The notes below the pieces were generated by a model, which was not told the origin of the DNA, did not search any database, and worked only from the letters and a program-made list of their open reading frames with translations. The position numbers were made by a program, and so were the translations under genes. This document shows positions 14,623 through 19,617 of a stretch of DNA of 19,617 nucleotides, piece by piece. This stretch comes from SZUA-442 sp035461905. GTDB lineage: Bacteria > Actinomycetota > Acidimicrobiia > Spongiisociales > UBA5794. Numbering within the stretch: the first letter of the stretch is position 1; every line of letters starts with the position of its first letter. The stretch spans positions 1 through 19,617 of the forward strand of contig DATHUV010000012.1 in assembly GCA_035461905.1 (NCBI GenBank), in the 5' to 3' direction.

Positions 14623-16653
14623 TCACGACACGGGTGCCGCACCATCCACGAGCTCCTTGAGCTCGCGGCGGAGGTCGCCGATCTCGTCGCGGAGACGGGC
14701 GGCGTACTCAAACCGGAGCTCCTTGGCCGCCTCATGCATCTCTGACTCGAGGCTCTGGATGAGCCTTCGAAGGTCTGGTGTCGTGAGATCGAGGGGTTCC
14801 TTTCGACGAAGCTCCCGCGCCCTGCGGTCGGCAGACGGCGCCGTTCCGCTGCTGACGAGCTCGAGGATGTCGGTCACGCGCTTGCGGATGGTCTGTGGAT
14901 CGATGCCGTGCTTCTCGTTGTACTGGATCTGGCGGACACGACGGCGATTCGTCTCGTTGATTGCCCGCTGCATCGAGTCGGTGACCTGGTCGGCGTACAT
15001 CACGACGGCGCCCTCGACATTCCTCGCCGCACGTCCGATTGTCTGGATGAGGCTCGTGCCAGAACGCAGGAATCCTTCCTTGTCGGCGTCGAGGATCGCA
15101 ACGAGAGCGACTTCCGGGAGATCCAATCCCTCACGGAGCAGGTTCACGCCGATCAACACGTCGTACTCACCGAGGCGCAGGTCACGAAGGATCTGGACCC
15201 GCTCGAGGGTGTCGATGTCCGAATGGAGATAACGCGCTCGGACACCAAGCTCGAGGAGGTAGTCACTCAGGTCCTCGGCCATCTTCTTTGTGAGGGTCGT
15301 GACGAGAACACGGTGGTCGTTCGCCGATGCGTTCCTGATTTCCTCCACGAGATCGTCGATCTGACCCTTCGTCGGCCGAACGATGACCTCGGGGTCGACC
15401 AACCCGGTGGGTCGAATGATCTGTTCCACGACCTGTGCCGACTCACGGAACTCCCAGGCGCTCGGCGTCGCCGACAGGAGAACCGCCTGGTTCACCCTGT
15501 CGTACCACTCGTCGAACCTCAGCGGGCGATTGTCGAGGGCGGAAGGGAGCCGAAATCCATGCTCGATGAGGACGTCCTTGCGCGACTTGTCACCCGCGAA
15601 CTGGCCGTTGATCTGGGGAACCGTCACATGGCTCTCGTCGATGACCATGAGGAAGTCGTCCGGGAAGTAGTCGAGGAGCGTGAACGGGGCCTCGCCCTCC
15701 GATCGACCATCCAGGTACCGAGAGTAGTTCTCGATTCCCGAGCAGTACCCGACTTCCCGCATCATCTCGATGTCGTACCGTGTTCGCATCCGAAGGCGCT
15801 GGGCCTCGAGCAGCTTGCCCTTCCGTTCGAGCATCGCGAGATGGCCGACCAGCTCCTCTTCGATACCGGCAATGGCTCGGTCGAGGATCTCCTTCGACGT
15901 GACGTAGTGGGTGGCCGGATAGATCCATGCCTCTCCCATTTCTTCGAGGACCTCGCCCGTGATCGGGTTCATCCGGCTGATACGCTCGACCTCGTCTCCC
16001 CAGTACTGGATCCGGACAATGGTTTCGTCGTACGTCGGGAACACCTCGAGGGTGTCGCCCCTGACGCGGAACGTGCCGCGGGTGAGGTTCACCTCGTTGC
16101 GTTCGTATTGGATGTTCACGAGACGCGAAATGGCCTCTGACAGGGCGAACTCGACCCCGGTGACGAGCCGAAGGAGCTGTCCTTCGTAGTGATCAGGGGA
16201 TCCGAGGCCGTAGATCGCTGACACCGAGGCGACGATGATCACGTCCCTCCGGGTGAGCAGGGCTGCCGTAGCCGCATGTCGGAGACGGTCGATCTCGTCG
16301 TTGACGGTCGACTCCTTCTCGATATAGGTGTCGGTCTGAGCGATGTACGCCTCGGGCTGGTAGTAGTCGTAGTACGAGACGAAGTACTCGACCCGGTTGT
16401 GGGGGAAGAACTGGCGGAACTCGTTCGCGAGTTGGGCCGCCAACGCCTTGTTCGGTGCCAACACGAGGGTCGGCCGCTGCACGCGCTCGATCGTCCAAGC
16501 GATCGTCGCCGACTTGCCCGAACCCGTGATTCCGAGCAGTGTCTGGAACCGGTCACCCCGCTCGATCCCCTCGGTGAGGAGGGCGATCGCCTCCGGCTGG
16601 TCACCGCTCGGTGAGAAGTCACTCACGAGCTCGAACGGCCGGGATTCAAGCAT
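14623..16653 (-). CDS. uvrB: Excinuclease ABC subunit B
   Basis: Helicase-like damage-verification subunit that receives lesions from UvrA and recruits UvrC. The product is 676 aa. It has Walker A at 41-49 (GITGSGKSA), the beta-hairpin that clamps DNA (YYDYYQPEAYIAQTDTY, 94-110), the DExH-type motif VIDESHVTVPQI, the superfamily 2 motif region around LLSATPSAWE, the late helicase motif QTIGRAARNVEG, and a C-terminal UVR domain (about 630-665) that docks UvrC. The ATG start overlaps the coaE stop by 8 nt (ATGCTTGA), with GAGGAG 10 nt upstream inside coaE. All motifs look intact. Confidence 0.98.
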   Translation of the reverse strand: MLESRPFELVSDFSPSGDQPEAIALLTEGIERGDRFQTLLGITGSGKSATIAWTIERVQRPTLVLAPNKALAAQLANEFRQFFPHNRVEYFVSYYDYYQPEAYIAQTDTYIEKESTVNDEIDRLRHAATAALLTRRDVIIVASVSAIYGLGSPDHYEGQLLRLVTGVEFALSEAISRLVNIQYERNEVNLTRGTFRVRGDTLEVFPTYDETIVRIQYWGDEVERISRMNPITGEVLEEMGEAWIYPATHYVTSKEILDRAIAGIEEELVGHLAMLERKGKLLEAQRLRMRTRYDIEMMREVGYCSGIENYSRYLDGRSEGEAPFTLLDYFPDDFLMVIDESHVTVPQINGQFAGDKSRKDVLIEHGFRLPSALDNRPLRFDEWYDRVNQAVLLSATPSAWEFRESAQVVEQIIRPTGLVDPEVIVRPTKGQIDDLVEEIRNASANDHRVLVTTLTKKMAEDLSDYLLELGVRARYLHSDIDTLERVQILRDLRLGEYDVLIGVNLLREGLDLPEVALVAILDADKEGFLRSGTSLIQTIGRAARNVEGAVVMYADQVTDSMQRAINETNRRRVRQIQYNEKHGIDPQTIRKRVTDILELVSSGTAPSADRRARELRRKEPLDLTTPDLRRLIQSLESEMHEAAKELRFEYAARLRDEIGDLRRELKELVDGAAPVS

Positions 16654-17248
16654 GTGACATCAGCTCCTCGATCACGCCGCTGACTGCCCGTTCCGTGTCC
16701 GCCCATGCTCCCGAGTTGTCGACGATGACATCTGACCATGCGCGCCACACATCCTGGTCCACCTGTGACGCCATCCTTGCCCGAACGTCCTCGATCGATC
16801 CACCACGGGAAACGGCGCGAGCGATGCGTACGTGATCGTCCGCAACGATCGCGATCCTGGTCGCTGAAACGGACCCGAGGAGACCCGGAACGGGCGTCTC
16901 GATGGCACAGGGTTGTCGACCGGCATCGTCGAGCATCGATTCGATCCGGCGCTCGATCTCGGGATGTGTGATCGCCTCGAGCTCGACGAGATCGTCGCGG
17001 GACGAGAACACGATCCCCGCCAGGGCCCCGCGGTCAACCACACCTTCCGACACGACCGTCGGCCACCGCTGCTCGACCTGTCGTGTGGCATCCGACCCTG
17101 GCGCGAGTACCTCGCGACCGACGTCGTCGGCAACGATCAGTGTGAACCCCTGGGTGGCGAAGAGCGAGCCGACGGACGTCTTCCCCGCGCCGATGCCGCC
17201 GCCCAAGATCACGCGGATGGCCGATCCCTCGGGTACCTCCTTCGCCAT
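16646..17248 (-). CDS. coaE: Dephospho-CoA kinase
   Basis: Catalyses the last step of coenzyme A synthesis, phosphorylating the 3'-hydroxyl of dephospho-CoA. The 200-aa product has P-loop LGGGIGAGKTSV (15-26), IVADDVGREVLAPG (38-51) matching the 'DAD-xAREVxxPG' motif, and a lid region with ITHPEIERRIES and later RIARAVSRGG. The start at ATG 17248 lacks a Shine-Dalgarno but lies 7 nt from a TANNNT box, which fits leaderless initiation. An AAGGAGG inside codons 3-5 is too far (23 nt) from the next in-frame GTG to define a later start. coaE next to uvrB is usual in Actinobacteria. Confidence 0.94.
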   Translation of the reverse strand: MAKEVPEGSAIRVILGGGIGAGKTSVGSLFATQGFTLIVADDVGREVLAPGSDATRQVEQRWPTVVSEGVVDRGALAGIVFSSRDDLVELEAITHPEIERRIESMLDDAGRQPCAIETPVPGLLGSVSATRIAIVADDHVRIARAVSRGGSIEDVRARMASQVDQDVWRAWSDVIVDNSGAWADTERAVSGVIEELMSHA

Positions 17249-17255
17249 GATCCGG

Positions 17256-17265
17256 ACTGTACCCT
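17256..17265. promoter_or_regulatory. Overlapping divergent -10 boxes of coaE and the sensor kinase gene
   Basis: The 10-mer ACTGTACCCT carries a plus-strand TANNNT box, TACCCT (17260-17265), and a minus-strand one, TACAGT (17256-17261), which share the central TA. TACCCT ends 6 nt before the kinase GTG at 17272; TACAGT ends 7 nt before the coaE ATG at 17248. Those spacings put both transcription starts at or next to the start codons, the leaderless layout common in Actinobacteria. Neither gene has a Shine-Dalgarno. The -35 elements are poor on both sides. Confidence 0.55.
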
Positions 17266-17271
17266 GCGGAT

Positions 17272-18777
17272 GTGACAGGAAACCCCCGCTGGACGAGCCG
17301 TCTCCGCCTCACATCGAACGCCGTCCACATCGGTGCATTCCTCGTGGCTGTCGCGGGAGCAGCTGCAGCGGACGGTGTCACCAGCGACCTGCTGCGTGCG
17401 ACGGTGCTAGCGGCCATCGGAGTGCTGCTCGCGTTCACGGTTCCGATTCCCCTGACGCCGGGAAGCAAGTCCCAGATGCCTGCGCTCGTGGCGTCCACGA
17501 CGGTCTTCGTCCTGGCGATCGCCGTGACCGGCGGCGTCAACAGCACCTTCGTCGTCATGCCGGTCGCTTCGATCTTCCTCGCCTCGTTCGCGGGTGGGAT
17601 GTCTGTCGCTGCTCTGGTCACGCTTGTCTCGATCGCCGGCGTGGTGCTGGCGACGCTTGCCAACGACCTGGATGCCTCCCCCGATTCCCTGATTCGGATC
17701 CCGGTGATCTACTTGATCACGGCGATCGCGTTCTCCGAGGTCCAACGCGTCCTCGCGTCGGAGACGGAGCGCGTCGATGACTTGATGCTCGCTGTCCAAA
17801 CCTCAGCCGAGCGCCGCGACCGCCTGGAGGCAACACACAGCCTCCTCGAGGACCTTCTCCGCATCGCCACCTCCCCTGACCTGAATGCGGTCGTCGCCGC
17901 CAGGGACGCACTCCGCGACATCGGAATCGTCCTACCCGACGCGGTCGCGCAGATCGTCGGGCACGGCGACGTCAACCTCGCGCGGCGCGGCCAACCCCCG
18001 GAGGTTCCGGCGACCGACACGATCCCGATTCTCCGTGGCGGCGAGGCCATCGCCCGACTCGACTTGTGGTCAGAGGGTGAGCCGATGACACCCAAGCAGC
18101 GCAACGCTCTCGAAGCGACGGTCGAGCCTGTGGGTCTCGCCCTCGAGAACGACGCCATGGTGCAACAGCTCGCACGGCTCGCGATACAACGTGAGCGCGT
18201 TCGCCTCGCCCGCGAACTGCACGACGACATCGCGCCGTCGATCGCGAGCGTCGGCCTCGCGCTCGACATGATGCTGTTGTCGGATGACCTCGACATGGAG
18301 CAGCGTCGCAACCTCGATGCAACACGCTCGACCGTGACGCGGCTGGTCGAAAGCATACGCAACCGCGTTCAGGACCTGCGAGCTGATCGCACGATGAGCC
18401 TGGTCGAGGTCGCCCACTCACTCGTGGCCGAGGTCGACACGGATGGTCCCACCGTGATCGTAGACGTCGACGAGCGTACACCGCCGAGGCCAGCCATCGC
18501 GATGGAGATCTCCTCCCTCGTCACGGAGGCGTTCCGAAACGCCATCTCCCACTCCGGAGGCTCCCTCATCCGTGTGACAGGACGCATCTCCGAATCGGAC
18601 GGATGGATCGCCGTCGAGGACAACGGTGTCGGGTTCGATGCCGAGAATTCTCCACTCGGGCGTTACGGGCTCCTCGGCATGCGTGAACGCGCCGGGCTGA
18701 TCGGTGCAGACCTCAAATTCGAGTCGCAGAAAGGAGCTGGCACGACCGTGACGATCGCATGGAGGAACTCACGATGA
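17272..18777 (+). CDS. Membrane sensor histidine kinase, NarL/DesK type
   Basis: Two-component sensor, 501 aa, start GTG at 17272. The N-terminal third holds about six membrane helices (roughly 17-34, 43-60, 71-88, 92-110, 112-131 and 141-155), with little extracytoplasmic sequence. A cytoplasmic coiled or GAF-like segment follows (about 160-295). The HisKA_3 dimerisation/phosphoacceptor helix has His317 in ARELHDDIAPS. The ATPase domain shows the N box (EAFRNAISHSGG, Asn423), a G1 box (VEDNGVGFD) and the late YGLLGMRERAGLIGADL plus GAGTTVTI. The response regulator gene overlaps its stop by 4 nt. The stimulus is unknown; a membrane-embedded or intracellular signal is suggested by the lack of a large outer domain. 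Confidence 0.93.
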   Translation: MTGNPRWTSRLRLTSNAVHIGAFLVAVAGAAAADGVTSDLLRATVLAAIGVLLAFTVPIPLTPGSKSQMPALVASTTVFVLAIAVTGGVNSTFVVMPVASIFLASFAGGMSVAALVTLVSIAGVVLATLANDLDASPDSLIRIPVIYLITAIAFSEVQRVLASETERVDDLMLAVQTSAERRDRLEATHSLLEDLLRIATSPDLNAVVAARDALRDIGIVLPDAVAQIVGHGDVNLARRGQPPEVPATDTIPILRGGEAIARLDLWSEGEPMTPKQRNALEATVEPVGLALENDAMVQQLARLAIQRERVRLARELHDDIAPSIASVGLALDMMLLSDDLDMEQRRNLDATRSTVTRLVESIRNRVQDLRADRTMSLVEVAHSLVAEVDTDGPTVIVDVDERTPPRPAIAMEISSLVTEAFRNAISHSGGSLIRVTGRISESDGWIAVEDNGVGFDAENSPLGRYGLLGMRERAGLIGADLKFESQKGAGTTVTIAWRNSR

Positions 18778-19409
18778 GTAAACCGATTCGGGTTCTGATC
18801 GCCGACGATCACCGCCTCATGCTCGACGGCCTCGCCCAGGCACTGAACTCGATACCCGACATCGAGGTCGTAGGGACGGTTGTCGACGGCACCCTGCTGG
18901 AGGACGCAGTCACGCGCTACTCCCCCACCGTCCTGCTCGTCGACGTCGAGATGCCTGGCCGTTCGGGCCTGTCGGCGATTTCCCAGATCGGCGACCTGCC
19001 GCCGACCCTCATCGTGACGATGCACACCGCGGACGAGTACAATGCCGCGGCTCAGGAGGCGGGCGCGATGGGATTCCTGTCGAAGGGACTACCACTCCCG
19101 GATCTGGCAGCAGCCATACGCGCTGTGAGCAAGGGCGTCGACCTCTTCAGGGCAGATCCCGAGGTCCTCGAATCATACAGGACCCCGGAGCTGACCCCTC
19201 GTGCCGCGGCGATCACGGGACGGGAGCGTGACGTGCTCCGATGCCTCGTCCGAGGGATCTCAGGTACCGAGGACATCGCCGATGAGCTCTACATCTCCCA
19301 GAAGACGGTCAAGAACCATCTGGCGTCCATCTACGAGAAGCTCGGCGTCAACGATCGTGCCCAAGCGGTCGTGGAAGCGATGAAGTTGGGCCTCGATCGC
19401 GAGTGGTGA
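18774..19409 (+). CDS. NarL/FixJ-family response regulator with LuxR-type DNA-binding domain
   Basis: Transcription regulator paired with the upstream kinase. The start is ATG at 18774, in the overlap ATGA with the kinase stop, with GGAGG 8 nt upstream; an ATG at 18759 lies before that site and is unlikely. The 211-aa product has a receiver domain (about 5-120) with acidic pocket Asp11/Asp12, phospho-acceptor Asp57 (LLVDVEMPG), Thr/switch residues around IVTMHT and Lys104 (GFLSKG). The C-terminal LuxR HTH (about 148-208) carries TGRERDVLRCLVRG and YISQKTVKNHLASIYEKLGV. It is followed by a Flp pilin gene on the same strand, a candidate target but not proven. Confidence 0.95.
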   Translation: MSKPIRVLIADDHRLMLDGLAQALNSIPDIEVVGTVVDGTLLEDAVTRYSPTVLLVDVEMPGRSGLSAISQIGDLPPTLIVTMHTADEYNAAAQEAGAMGFLSKGLPLPDLAAAIRAVSKGVDLFRADPEVLESYRTPELTPRAAAITGRERDVLRCLVRGISGTEDIADELYISQKTVKNHLASIYEKLGVNDRAQAVVEAMKLGLDREW

Positions 19410-19509
19410 CAGCACCATGTTCAACGGACGAATAGGTCGAGAGACCCATTTAGTTCCTGAGAAGGATGCCGAATCTCATAACGGATCGTCTTGTACATAG
19501 GAGGTACAA
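19410..19509 (+). promoter_or_regulatory. Leader region between the response regulator and the pilin gene
   Basis: This 100-bp stretch is less GC-rich than its surroundings. It holds a small hairpin GGTC-GAGA-GACC (19435-19446) with a GNRA-type loop, too short to call a terminator. A CATAAC box (19477-19482) could be a poor -10, with only TTCCTG as -35 at 17 bp. At the 3' end is the hairpin over the pilin Shine-Dalgarno. A promoter is expected here but cannot be pinned down. Confidence 0.3.
19491..19509 (+). promoter_or_regulatory. Hairpin displaying the pilin Shine-Dalgarno
   Basis: TTGTAC (19491-19496) and GTACAA (19504-19509) are perfect inverted repeats. They enclose a 7-nt loop, ATAGGAG, which with the next G gives the Shine-Dalgarno AGGAGG. 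The downstream arm ends directly against the ATG at 19510. The stem could modulate ribosome access, or the palindrome could be a protein-binding site. The symmetry is exact; the function is inferred. Confidence 0.5.
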
Positions 19510-19617
19510 ATGCTTCGTCTGTGGACGGCCTTCAACAGCCGACTCGCACGAGATGAAGAGGGAGCCAGCATGGTGGAGTACGCCCTGCTCGTCGCCCTCA
19601 TCGCAATCGTCGCTATC
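19510..19617 (+). CDS. Flp/Tad-type pilin (3' end beyond window)
   Basis: The first 36 residues of a Flp-family prepilin. A short leader with basic residues (RLARDEEG) precedes the expected prepilin peptidase site after Gly18. The mature start is ASMVEYALLVALIAIVAI with Glu at position +5, the hallmark of type IVb/Flp pilins, and the start of the hydrophobic assembly helix. The Shine-Dalgarno AGGAGG lies 5 nt before the ATG. The gene runs off the right edge, so only a few residues of the C-terminus are missing if it has the usual 55-70 aa length. It probably begins a tad pilus locus. Confidence 0.93.
   Translation, partial: MLRLWTAFNSRLARDEEGASMVEYALLVALIAIVAI

Noticed and set aside
14908..16140. 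A 410-codon plus-strand open frame
   Set aside because: It is fully antisense to uvrB, whose motifs are intact, and the translation is low-complexity with many His, Asp and Arg residues and no domain.
17034..17663. A 209-codon minus-strand frame opposite the kinase gene
   Set aside because: It is antisense to the membrane helices of the kinase and overlaps coaE in another frame; its Ala/Thr-rich product is a mirror of the hydrophobic coding sequence.
1..19617. CRISPR array, tRNA, rRNA, insertion sequence or prophage genes
   Set aside because: No regularly spaced repeats, no cloverleaf-like sequences, no transposase or integrase motifs and no compositional break were seen on reading both strands.

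Overview
The window reads as one stretch of a GC-rich actinobacterial chromosome. The placement rests on three things. The gene order coaE-uvrB-uvrA-uvrC-rapZ-yvcK-gap-pgk-tpiA-secG is the familiar actinobacterial block. RapZ has an Arg-type P-loop (GMSGAGRS). The lipoprotein carries Thr-run/Ala-Ala-Pro linkers of a kind common in Acidimicrobiia-like lineages. The class-level guess (Acidimicrobiia or a relative) is inference; no rRNA or tRNA gene is present to test it.

From 17248 down to 1 every gene is on the minus strand. In order of transcription these are coaE and the excision-repair genes uvrB and uvrA, a SAM methyltransferase, uvrC, and the regulators rapZ and yvcK. Lower glycolysis follows as gap, pgk, tpiA, a small uncharacterised gene and gpmA. 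Then come secG, a peptide-type ABC substrate-binding lipoprotein and the start of its DppB-type permease, which runs off the left edge. Most of these genes are tightly packed or overlapping (8 nt at coaE/uvrB and at pgk/tpiA, 1 nt at rapZ/yvcK). The wider gaps lie before uvrA, before the methyltransferase, before secG, before the lipoprotein and before the permease, and several hold promoter-like or hairpin elements. whiA, which commonly lies between yvcK and gap in Actinobacteria, is absent here: only 16 nt separate them.

From 17272 rightwards the genes are on the plus strand: a membrane NarL-type sensor kinase, its LuxR-type response regulator (4-nt overlap), and a Flp/Tad pilin cut by the right edge. 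The coaE and kinase start codons are only 23 nt apart, and two TANNNT -10 boxes overlap in that gap, each 6-7 nt from its start codon. This suggests a pair of divergent leaderless promoters.

Nearly all of the window is housekeeping and no new multi-gene system is evident. The points most worth a second look are a roughly 30-residue insertion in GAPDH, an apparent extra two-helix segment in the permease, the missing whiA, the overlapping divergent promoters, a hairpin that displays the pilin Shine-Dalgarno in its loop, a palindrome at the uvrA promoter, and the uncharacterised gene inside the glycolytic cluster. No intergenic gap exceeds about 200 bp, and no tRNA, rRNA, insertion sequence or CRISPR array was seen.
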